From Flavisolibacter nicotianae (lineage in GTDB: Bacteria; Bacteroidota; Bacteroidia; Chitinophagales; Chitinophagaceae), in the NCBI RefSeq assembly GCF_003628535.1, contig NZ_RBCI01000010.1:62001-126000 (forward strand): a DNA stretch of 64,000 nt, given 5' to 3'. The notes beneath the pieces were generated by a model. It had not been told where the DNA came from. It worked only from the letters and a program-made list of their open reading frames with translations, and did not search any database. The position numbers were made by a program, and so were the translations under genes. Within the stretch, counting starts at the first letter, position 1. Every line of letters begins with the position of its first letter. This document shows positions 8,665-15,237 of this stretch, piece by piece.

Positions 8665-9972
8665 TCAAACAGTCTCCAATACCCGTTTTTGTTTCGTTGC
8701 CGGTTTCAGCCCGGCCTTGTGTCCCCACACAGCAAAATAAAAGATGTACAGGTACGAGGGCAGCACGCATATAAAGAAGGAGGCGTCGTTGGATATCTGC
8801 GCATTTACTTTTAAGCCGGCGTACATAAGCGGCATCAGTGCGCCGCCGGCAATGCCCATGATGAGCAGGGCCGAACCAATTTTTGTAAACCGTCCGAGAC
8901 CCCTGATCGCTAGCGGGAAAATGGCTGGCCACATCAGCGCATTGGACAATCCCAGCAGGGCAATGAATGTAATGGCAACATATCCCTTGCTCAGGAAGGC
9001 GCCGGTTGCAAAAACAACGCCTGTCACTGCCGAAATCGAAAGCGCTTTTTGTTGGGAGATGTATTTGGGAATCGTAAAAATCCCGATCACGTAGCCCACC
9101 AGCATGGCAAACAGGGTGAAGGATGTAAAGTACCGTGTTTCTGCCAGCGGCATGCCGAGTTCCTTTCCATAGATGCCAATGGCATCACCGGCCATGACCT
9201 CCACACCAACATAGAGAAAAAGACACAGCACGCCGAGCAGCAGGTGCGGGTAGTGAAAAACACTTTTCTTCTGACTGGCTGCAACCGGGTCGGCAGATTC
9301 CTCGCCATCCATGTCGATTTCGGGCAGCGAGGATTTGCGGATCATCAGCGCCAGCAACAACAGGATCGCTGTGATCACCAGGTAAGGGGCGATTACGCGG
9401 CCTGCCATTTCATCGAGCAAGGCATTTTTGGTGGCTGTATCCGTGGTATTCGCCAGTTGTGCTGTCAGTTGGTTGGTGTTCTTCAGTACAAGCGTTCCCA
9501 GCACAATCGGGCTGAGAATGCCCGCCACTTTGTTGCAAATGCCCATGATGCTGATTCGTTTGGCCGCACTTTCGATAGGACCCACGATGCTGATGTAGGG
9601 ATTGCTGGCAGTTTGCAGCAGTGCAAGTCCTGCACCCTGGATAAACAAACCCGTTAAAAACAGGGAAAAGCTTCTTGCATTGGCCGCGGGGATAAACACC
9701 AGTGAGCCGAGCGCCATGACGGCAAGCCCCCATGCCATACCGTTTTTGAATCCTGTTTTCTTGAGCAGATATGAAGACGGAATGGCTAGGAAAAAATAGG
9801 CCATGTAAAAAGCGAACGTTACAAAAAAAGCCTGGATATCGTTTTCCAACTGGCAGGCGATTTTCAGAAAGGGAATGAGCGTGCCATTGAGCCACGTCAC
9901 AAAGCCAAAGACAAAAAACAAAATGCCAATGATGACGATGGCGTAGCGGTTCGGGTTGGTAGACTTCTCCAT
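8665..9972 (-). CDS. nagP: FHS-family MFS sugar permease, probably N-acetylglucosamine permease NagP
   Basis: This 435-residue inner-membrane proton symporter belongs to the fucose/galactose/HexNAc (FHS) branch of the major facilitator superfamily. About 12 hydrophobic segments are visible. Family hallmarks include FFVFGFVTWLNGTLIPFL in helix 1 and LLQTASNPYISIVGP in helix 4. The ATG giving MEKSTNPNRY is preferred over a TTG three codons upstream. It is transcribed divergently from nagB, which is why GlcNAc is the preferred substrate. FucP (fucose) and GlcP (glucose/galactose) are the alternatives that sequence alone cannot exclude, and fucose would also fit the downstream fucosidases. Confidence 0.8.
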   Translation of the reverse strand: MEKSTNPNRYAIVIIGILFFVFGFVTWLNGTLIPFLKIACQLENDIQAFFVTFAFYMAYFFLAIPSSYLLKKTGFKNGMAWGLAVMALGSLVFIPAANARSFSLFLTGLFIQGAGLALLQTASNPYISIVGPIESAAKRISIMGICNKVAGILSPIVLGTLVLKNTNQLTAQLANTTDTATKNALLDEMAGRVIAPYLVITAILLLLALMIRKSSLPEIDMDGEESADPVAASQKKSVFHYPHLLLGVLCLFLYVGVEVMAGDAIGIYGKELGMPLAETRYFTSFTLFAMLVGYVIGIFTIPKYISQQKALSISAVTGVVFATGAFLSKGYVAITFIALLGLSNALMWPAIFPLAIRGLGRFTKIGSALLIMGIAGGALMPLMYAGLKVNAQISNDASFFICVLPSYLYIFYFAVWGHKAGLKPATKQKRVLETV

Positions 9973-10025
9973 AATGCGCAATTTACAGCGCTGAAAATAG
10001 CAAACTGTTTTTTCTGTTCAGCGGT

Positions 10026-10063
10026 CAAACGATTGCGCAAGTTCAAAGTTGCTCAATCGTTTG
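10026..10063. promoter_or_regulatory. 15-bp-arm inverted repeat (putative operator 1) in the nagP-nagB divergent region
   Basis: Left arm CAAACGATTGCGCAA (10026-10040) and right arm TTGCTCAATCGTTTG (10049-10063) are reverse complements at 14 of 15 positions, with an 8-base spacer. The left arm contains the self-complementary core TTGCGCAA. It lies upstream of the predicted nagB -7 element. A regulator of the LacI type, such as the one encoded at 13023-14063, is a reasonable but unproven binder. Confidence 0.6.
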
Positions 10064-10089
10064 CACGTGTTTCCTGCCCCGATCGGGGC

Positions 10090-10097
10090 TAAGTTTG
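10090..10097 (+). promoter_or_regulatory. candidate nagB -7 element TAAGTTTG
   Basis: TAAGTTTG is an exact TAnnTTTG match, 120 bases before the nagB start. A TTTG (10060-10063) lies 26 bases upstream, longer than the usual 19-21. The element is bracketed by the two inverted repeats. Confidence 0.5.
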
Positions 10098-10108
10098 CCG
10101 TTTGAAAA

Positions 10109-10132
10109 GGGATTGCCATGTTGCGCAATCCC
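10109..10132. promoter_or_regulatory. inverted repeat (putative operator 2) just downstream of the nagB promoter
   Basis: GGGATTGC (10109-10116) and GCAATCCC (10125-10132) are perfect reverse complements with an 8-base spacer. The interior contains TTGCGCAA (10121-10128), the same core found in operator 1. Its position a few bases after the predicted transcription start would suit repression. Confidence 0.5.
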
Positions 10133-10217
10133 TGTTTGCACAGGTTGTATTTCCTAACAGTAAGGGCATCGTGGGCCGTGTTGCGGCAGCGGTGTGCTTA
10201 CCTGAAAAATAAAAATC

Positions 10218-12143
10218 ATGATGGTTACAGAAGTATTCTCGCCACACAAATTGATTTCGTATGAAAAAGTGCCCACGCAAATTTTCGCTTCGGCAGCAGA
10301 GGCCTCGCTTGCTGCGGCAACTGAAATTGCGGCGCTGGTAAAGTCCAAACAGGAAAAAGGTGAATATGCCGTGCTGGGCCTGGCCACGGGCTCCACACCC
10401 AAGCGGGTATACGCCGAACTGGTTCGCATGCACCGCGAAGAAGGACTGAGCTTCCGCAATGTCATTAGCTTCAATCTCGACGAGTATTATCCCATTGCCA
10501 GCGATGCCCTGCAAAGCTATCACCACTTCATGGCGGAAAATCTCTTCCGCCACATCGACATTCTCCCGGAGAACTGCTTTATCCCGAATGGCGCCACCAC
10601 GCAGGAACTCGTAAAGATGGCGTGCGAAGAGTACGAGGAAAAAATCAACGAATTCGGGGGCATCGATTTTCAGCTCCTGGGCATCGGCCGCAACGGCCAT
10701 ATCGGGTTTAACGAACCTGGGTCGCACAGCAGCTCGGTTACCCGGCTAATCACCCTCGACCAAATGACCCGCTCCGATGCAACCCGGGATTTTGGCGGCC
10801 CGGCCCACGTGCCCCGCAAAGCCATCACAATGGGGGTTGGCACCATCATGAAAGCCAAGCGCATTGTGTTACTGGCCTGGGGCGAAAACAAGGCCGGCAT
10901 TGTTAAACAGGCCATCGAAGGCCCAGTGATGGAGTTTGTGCCGGCATCGTACCTGCAGGGACACAACAATGTGTCATTTGTGCTGGATGAATCAGCCGCT
11001 TCTGAACTGACCCGGAAAAAAACGCCCTGGCTGACGGATACGGTTTTGTGGAGCCAGCAACTGATAAAAAAAGCGGTTACCCACCTTGCATTGACCGTTG
11101 GCAAGCCCATTCTGAAACTGACCAACAACGATTACAACGAAAACGGCCTTAGCGACCTGCTGGCCCTGTACGGCCAGGCTTACGATATCAACATCGAAGT
11201 GTTCAACTGGCTGCAGCATACCATCACCGGCTGGCCGGGCGGCAAGCCGGCTGCCGACGACACGAACCGGCCGGAGAGGGCCGAACCCGCACGTAAACGG
11301 GTGCTGATTTTTAGCCCGCATCCCGACGACGATATTATTTCCATGGGTGGAACGTTTCAGCGCCTGGTGGACCAGGGACACGATGTGCATGTAGCCTACC
11401 AAACCAGCGGCAACATTGCAGTGGCCGATGATGAAGCGTTTCGCTTTATTGAATTTGTCAGGGAATACAACGAAAAATTTGGCATTGAAAGTCCGAAAGC
11501 CGAACAGGTTTACAACGACGCACTGGCTTTTTTGCAGGTGAAAAAAAACGGCGAAAAAGATATTCCTGCTTTGCGCTATGTCAAAGGCCTGATCCGCCGC
11601 GGCGAGGCGAAAAACACCTGCCGCTACGTTGGTGTGCCGATGGAGCGGGTGCACTTCCTGGACCTGCCGTTTTACGAAACCGGCACCATCGATAAAAAGC
11701 CGATCGGCGCAGAAGACATCGCCCTCATCGCGGCGTTGATTGAAGTGGTGCAGCCGCACCAGGTTTATGCAGCCGGCGACCTGGCCGATCCGCACGGCAC
11801 CCACAAGGTTTGTCTCGATGGCATTTTTGCCGCTATGGACTCCCTGAAGAACAAGCCCTTTATGAAGGACTGCTGGCTCTGGCTTTACAAAGGCGCCTGG
11901 GCCGAGTGGGATATCGACCTGATTGAAATGGCGGTGCCGATGAGTCCCGACCAGGTATTGAAAAAACGCAACGGTATTTTTAAGCACCAGTCGCAAAAAG
12001 ACGGCGTCGTGTTTCAGGGTACGGACAGCCGTGAGTTCTGGCAGCGGGCCGAAGACCGCAACCGCACCACGGCCGAACTGTACAACAAACTGGGCCTGGC
12101 CGAATACGAGGCAATGGAGGCCTTTGTTCGGTGGAAAGTTTAG
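10218..12143 (+). CDS. nagB: glucosamine-6-phosphate deaminase fused to an LmbE/PIG-L deacetylase domain
   Basis: This 641-residue cytoplasmic protein joins two domains. Residues ~20-285 are NagB, which converts glucosamine-6-P to fructose-6-P and ammonia: GLATGSTP (54-61) binds phosphate, FNLDEYY (85-91) carries the general-base Asp, and GIGRNGHIGFNEPG (155-168) holds the catalytic His and Glu. Residues ~360-641 are an LmbE/PIG-L zinc deacetylase domain with HPDDD at 368-372 and a distal DPHGTH. A low-complexity linker (338-358) separates them. This fusion is known from other Bacteroidota. The second domain could deacetylate an amino sugar, which would place it just before the deaminase step, but its substrate is unknown. 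Its 5' region holds a promoter and two inverted repeats. Confidence 0.92.
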   Translation: MMVTEVFSPHKLISYEKVPTQIFASAAEASLAAATEIAALVKSKQEKGEYAVLGLATGSTPKRVYAELVRMHREEGLSFRNVISFNLDEYYPIASDALQSYHHFMAENLFRHIDILPENCFIPNGATTQELVKMACEEYEEKINEFGGIDFQLLGIGRNGHIGFNEPGSHSSSVTRLITLDQMTRSDATRDFGGPAHVPRKAITMGVGTIMKAKRIVLLAWGENKAGIVKQAIEGPVMEFVPASYLQGHNNVSFVLDESAASELTRKKTPWLTDTVLWSQQLIKKAVTHLALTVGKPILKLTNNDYNENGLSDLLALYGQAYDINIEVFNWLQHTITGWPGGKPAADDTNRPERAEPARKRVLIFSPHPDDDIISMGGTFQRLVDQGHDVHVAYQTSGNIAVADDEAFRFIEFVREYNEKFGIESPKAEQVYNDALAFLQVKKNGEKDIPALRYVKGLIRRGEAKNTCRYVGVPMERVHFLDLPFYETGTIDKKPIGAEDIALIAALIEVVQPHQVYAAGDLADPHGTHKVCLDGIFAAMDSLKNKPFMKDCWLWLYKGAWAEWDIDLIEMAVPMSPDQVLKKRNGIFKHQSQKDGVVFQGTDSREFWQRAEDRNRTTAELYNKLGLAEYEAMEAFVRWKV

Positions 12144-12163
12144 GCCACACAAACTGTTATTTC

Positions 12164-12198
12164 AAGGGCTGTTGTTTTTGCAATAGCCCTTTATCTTT
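12164..12198 (+). terminator. intrinsic terminator after nagB
   Basis: AAGGGCTGTTG (12164-12174) pairs with CAATAGCCCTT (12181-12191) with one G-T wobble and a short loop, followed by a T-rich stretch. It begins 21 bases after the nagB stop. Confidence 0.65.
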
Positions 12199-12199
12199 A
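12172..12199 (+). promoter_or_regulatory. candidate promoter for the CBM9-like gene overlapping the nagB terminator
   Basis: TTG (12172-12174), a 17-base gap and TATCTTTA (12192-12199, one mismatch to TAnnTTTG) lie 58 bases upstream of the start at 12257. The overlap with the terminator stem makes this tentative. Confidence 0.3.
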
Positions 12200-12256
12200 G
12201 CAAGAAAGAATGGCTGGTGGACCATCCGAAACATTGATCGCAAAAGAAAATGAGTC

Positions 12257-12895
12257 ATGAAGCAATTGCGTGCAATTCGCCTGCCTGAACCTGCGCAGCC
12301 GATGGCAATAAAAGACATCGCAGCCCGGTTGACTGAAACCGAAAAACATTCCCTGTCGTTTGCTCCCTGGCCGGCCTTTCCCTACAGGCCGGATGTGCAG
12401 TTTTCCATCGCTTACCGCGAAGGCAGCATTTGCCTGCAGTACACCGTCAGCGAAAAGGATCTGCAGGCGGCTTATGGAAAGATCAACGAGCCGGTTTACC
12501 AAGATAGCTGCGTGGAGTTTTTCATCAGTTTCGATGAGGGGGCCACGTACTATAATTTCGAATTCAATTGTATCGGGACCGTGCTCGCCGGTTACGGAAA
12601 GGGGCGTGGCGACCGCCAGGTGTTGCCCGAATCTGTCCTGCGAAAAATAGATTTTCTCGTGTCGATCCAAAAAGGGGGGGAAGGTATTGTGCGCTGGGAG
12701 CTGACGGTTGATTTGCCGTTGGAATGCTTCGTGTTTCAGCCATTACGGTCGCTGCAGGGACAACAGTGCCGGGCAAATTTTTACAAATGTGGCGATGCCC
12801 TCCCGCAGCCGCATTTTTTAACCTGGTCGATGGTACAAAGTGAAAGTCCGGATTTTCACCGGCCCGAATTTTTCGGCTCCCTGTGGTTTGACTAA
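12257..12895 (+). CDS. CBM9-like carbohydrate-binding protein
   Basis: This 212-residue protein resembles the CBM9-like beta-sandwich proteins found beside sugar-utilisation genes in Bacteroidota. Visible family features are the block SFAPWPAFPYRPDVQFSIAY (41-60), the acidic VYQDSCVEFFISFD segment and YNFEFNCIGT near the middle, which form the core strands and binding face. There is no signal peptide, so it appears cytoplasmic unless exported by an unusual route. It lies between nagB and the LacI-type regulator, which suggests a link to amino-sugar metabolism. The ligand is unknown. Confidence 0.75.
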   Translation: MKQLRAIRLPEPAQPMAIKDIAARLTETEKHSLSFAPWPAFPYRPDVQFSIAYREGSICLQYTVSEKDLQAAYGKINEPVYQDSCVEFFISFDEGATYYNFEFNCIGTVLAGYGKGRGDRQVLPESVLRKIDFLVSIQKGGEGIVRWELTVDLPLECFVFQPLRSLQGQQCRANFYKCGDALPQPHFLTWSMVQSESPDFHRPEFFGSLWFD

Positions 12896-13022
12896 ATTAT
12901 AGCGAAAGCATCGACCACCGTCTATCCGCCGCATGAAAAGCAGGCCCGATACGGCGTTTGGCCTGTGCCGGCTTCCGCTGTACCAGGGCGGGTAAGTAAA
13001 TCAATCTGTATCTTGCTGCGGC

Positions 13023-14063
13023 ATGGAGAACAAGCTGCCCACCATAAAGGAAATTGCCAAACAACTCAATGTTTCCGTTTCCACAGTTTCCCGTGCCTTA
13101 AGCGATCATCCCCGGATAGGGCTTCGCACAAAAATGCAGGTGCAGCAACTGGCCAAGGACTTGGGTTACGAACCCAATGCAAAGGCAATTTCCTTCAAGC
13201 AAAAAAAATCCTTTGTTGTTGGTGTTGTGCTTCCGTTCATCCGCGAGGAGTTTTTTTCACAGGCGATCAGCGGTATCGAGGCCGCTGCGATGGAGTCGAA
13301 TTATACCATTCTTTTCGGGCAGAGCTACGATGATGTGGAAAGAGAAAAGACGGTGGTGGAAGCCATGCGGAAGCAGCAGGTCGATGGACTGCTGATTTCG
13401 TTGTCCAAGGAAACAAATACATACGATCACCTGCGCTTGCTGGAAAAGTATAACATACCGGTGGTCTATTTCGACCGTGTGCCCCCGTTTGAAAATGCCA
13501 ACAAAGTGTATTGCAATTTGTACAAAGGCACCGTGGAAATGATTGGCTGGCTGGTGAGCCGGGGCTACAAGCGCATTGCACTGTTAAACGGGCCGGAAAA
13601 GCTGGGTGCCAGCAAAGAACGGTTGAAAGGATACATTGAAGGACATTCCCGCAAAAAACTGAAAGTGGACATGCAATTGGTCGAGGTGACCGACCTGTCG
13701 AAGGAGGGCACCTATGCGGCGATGGAAAACCTGTTGCGTGCAAAACATCAACCCCAGGCCATCATTACATTTAACGAGTATGTGCACATGGATGCCGTGC
13801 AGTATGCGCAGTTGCAAAACAAACAGGTGAACAAAGAAATTGTTTTTGCCAGTTATGCCAACCTGCCGATCACCACGTACACGGCGCACCCACCGCTGGT
13901 TTCGGTGGAGCAATATCCCTACGGGCAGGGCGAAAAGGCCATGGAAATTATGATTACCCTTTTACAGGAAAAAAAGGAGGAAGGGTTGAGGTTGGACCAC
14001 TGCTATACGGAAGAAATACCCGCCACGCTGGTGATGCACCCCGCTGTAAGAGGACAGCTCTAA
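13023..14063 (+). CDS. LacI-family transcriptional regulator
   Basis: This 346-residue DNA-binding repressor has an N-terminal helix-turn-helix and hinge (residues ~7-60; TIKEIAKQLNVSVSTVSRAL is the recognition unit). A periplasmic-binding-protein-like effector domain follows (about 62-340; VVGVVLPFIREEFFSQAISG begins it). Length is normal. The closest targets by position are the CBM9-like gene and nagB/nagP, where two inverted repeats with TTGCGCAA cores occur. The effector is unknown; an amino-sugar phosphate or GlcNAc would fit the neighbourhood. It is convergent with the GntR gene across a 302-bp gap. Confidence 0.9.
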   Translation: MENKLPTIKEIAKQLNVSVSTVSRALSDHPRIGLRTKMQVQQLAKDLGYEPNAKAISFKQKKSFVVGVVLPFIREEFFSQAISGIEAAAMESNYTILFGQSYDDVEREKTVVEAMRKQQVDGLLISLSKETNTYDHLRLLEKYNIPVVYFDRVPPFENANKVYCNLYKGTVEMIGWLVSRGYKRIALLNGPEKLGASKERLKGYIEGHSRKKLKVDMQLVEVTDLSKEGTYAAMENLLRAKHQPQAIITFNEYVHMDAVQYAQLQNKQVNKEIVFASYANLPITTYTAHPPLVSVEQYPYGQGEKAMEIMITLLQEKKEEGLRLDHCYTEEIPATLVMHPAVRGQL

Positions 14064-14365
14064 CTGCTGCCATTTTAAAAGAAGTAAAGTATTGAGTTGG
14101 CAGTCAATTCTTCTGCTTATTTCTGGTCTATGTTATCCGGACCATACGCATTTAAGCAGCAGCAAACACGCAGCAACCTGTTATGCTTTTTTTCTACGCT
14201 GTGGTAAGCGGTAACGTCCGCAGCGGTGCTTCAAGAGCAACGTACAGGCAGACACAAGCGTTTGCAGTTGCACCTGGTTCTTGCAGTACATGCAAACGGT
14301 GGACGTGGATCTAGTAAAAAAAATCCTATCCATCTATTTCCAAAAAATCAGCGAGGTTTTTAGGC
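14064..14365. other. convergent intergenic region (302 bp) with a CGTTTGCA inverted repeat
   Basis: No gene was recognised between the lacI-type and gntR-type gene ends. CGTTTGCA (14259-14266) and TGCAAACG (14291-14298) form a perfect 8-base inverted repeat across 24 bases. This octamer also occurs in the nagB upstream region and near 32613. Since the site lies between converging genes, a promoter function is not obvious. Confidence 0.4.
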
Positions 14366-15073
14366 CTAGTCAAACAGCCGGGCAAAATGATTTTCCAGGT
14401 GGTTGCGCATGGCGTTGCGGAAGAGTTCCGGTGAGCCGTTTTCGAGGATGTCCACCAGTCCTTTGTGTGAAACGAATTTGCGCAGCATGGGTTGCTTTTT
14501 CAGCAGGCCGCTGTTGTGCACATAGTCGAAGATGGGCAGCAGCAGTTTCTGGAATTTTTTCAGGGTTTGGTTACCCGTGATCTCGTATAATTTACCGTGA
14601 AAGGCTATTTCGTGTTCGATGTTGAAAAGGTGGTAATCGGTAACGGGCGGTTCTTTGCTTACGATCTCCTTGAGTTCATCCAGGTCTTCTTTTTTGATGC
14701 GCTGAAACAGGAAATCGGCCATGCCGATCTCCAGCACCAGGCGAATCTCAAACATCTCCCGTAGCGTATCCTGGTCCAGCACGTGGGGGTTCATGCTTTT
14801 GCTCATGATGCCAAACAGGTCGGGGCTGGTAATGACGGCACCCTTTTTCTTTTTTGACTCAATGAGTCCCATCATGCGCAACCGCAGCAGGGCTTCCCGG
14901 ATGACGGTGCGGCTGACGCCCAGCGCCTCAGCCAGTTCAATTTCTTTGGGGATGGCATCGCCAACTTTCAGCTTCCGCTCCTGCAGTAATTCTACCAGGC
15001 TGCCTTCCACTTTATCCACCAGTGAAGCCGTGTCTACGGCTTTGAGGTTATTTTTCAAGGATGCGATATTCAT
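14366..15073 (-). CDS. FadR/FCD-type GntR transcriptional regulator of the sialoglycan locus
   Basis: This 235-residue regulator has an N-terminal winged helix (about 18-85; AEALGVSRTVIREALLRLR is the recognition segment). An all-helical FCD effector domain follows (about 95-230; FEIRLVLEIG, FHGKLYEITG and the HLENHF end provide the metal/ligand Asp and His positions). Many FCD regulators sense sugar acids, including sialic acid. It is divergent from the SusC gene of the sialoglycan cluster. A palindrome directly abuts its start codon and a better copy sits at the SusC promoter, so it very likely represses both itself and the locus. The name NanR would be reasonable but is not proven. Confidence 0.9.
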   Translation of the reverse strand: MNIASLKNNLKAVDTASLVDKVEGSLVELLQERKLKVGDAIPKEIELAEALGVSRTVIREALLRLRMMGLIESKKKKGAVITSPDLFGIMSKSMNPHVLDQDTLREMFEIRLVLEIGMADFLFQRIKKEDLDELKEIVSKEPPVTDYHLFNIEHEIAFHGKLYEITGNQTLKKFQKLLLPIFDYVHNSGLLKKQPMLRKFVSHKGLVDILENGSPELFRNAMRNHLENHFARLFD

Positions 15074-15090
15074 ATTATGTTAGACTTAAT
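15074..15090. promoter_or_regulatory. putative GntR operator B (autoregulatory)
   Basis: ATTATGT-TAG-ACTTAAT matches the layout of operator A (15196-15212): same left arm, three-base centre, and a right arm with one change from perfect symmetry. It contains GT-N3-AC, the spacing typical of FadR-type GntR sites, and touches the regulator's start codon. Confidence 0.6.
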
Positions 15091-15112
15091 AGTTGAAGAA
15101 TGTATTGACTGC

Positions 15113-15120
15113 CAAAGGTA
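15113..15120 (-). promoter_or_regulatory. candidate -7 element for the GntR gene
   Basis: CAAAGGTA on the + strand reads TACCTTTG on the - strand, an exact TAnnTTTG match. It is placed 40 bases upstream of the GntR start, so operator B would lie in the 5' leader. No good -33 TTG is seen. Confidence 0.4.
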
Positions 15121-15165
15121 TACTAATCCGGTGTTACGGAATTTGTAAGGAAGATAAAAATATTT

Positions 15166-15196
15166 TTTGGCAGAATGGAAAATTCTTCTACTTTTA
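15166..15196 (+). promoter_or_regulatory. promoter of the sialoglycan SusC gene
   Basis: TTTG (15166-15169), exactly 19 bases, then TACTTTTA (15189-15196) match the Bacteroides -33/-7 pattern with one mismatch in the -7 box. The end of the -7 box abuts operator A, as expected for a repressed promoter. Confidence 0.55.
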
Positions 15197-15212
15197 TTAT
15201 GTCATACATAAT
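15196..15212. promoter_or_regulatory. putative GntR operator A at the SusC promoter
   Basis: ATTATGTCATACATAAT is a perfect palindrome: 7-base arms ATTATGT/ACATAAT around CAT. It contains the GT-N3-AC core of FadR-type GntR operators and covers the predicted transcription start. Operator B is a near copy at the other end of the same intergenic region. Confidence 0.7.
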
Positions 15213-15237
15213 ACATCATTTAATTAAACTGCCTTTC

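Noticed and set aside
15109-15173. CTGCCAAA/TTTGGCAG inverted octamer pair between gntR and SusC
   Set aside because: Arms are about 50 bases apart and each overlaps a predicted promoter element; chance pairing is likely, and the 17-bp palindromes explain the region better.
15219-15228. TTTAATTAAA palindrome in the SusC leader
   Set aside because: Low-complexity AT-rich palindrome expected by chance.
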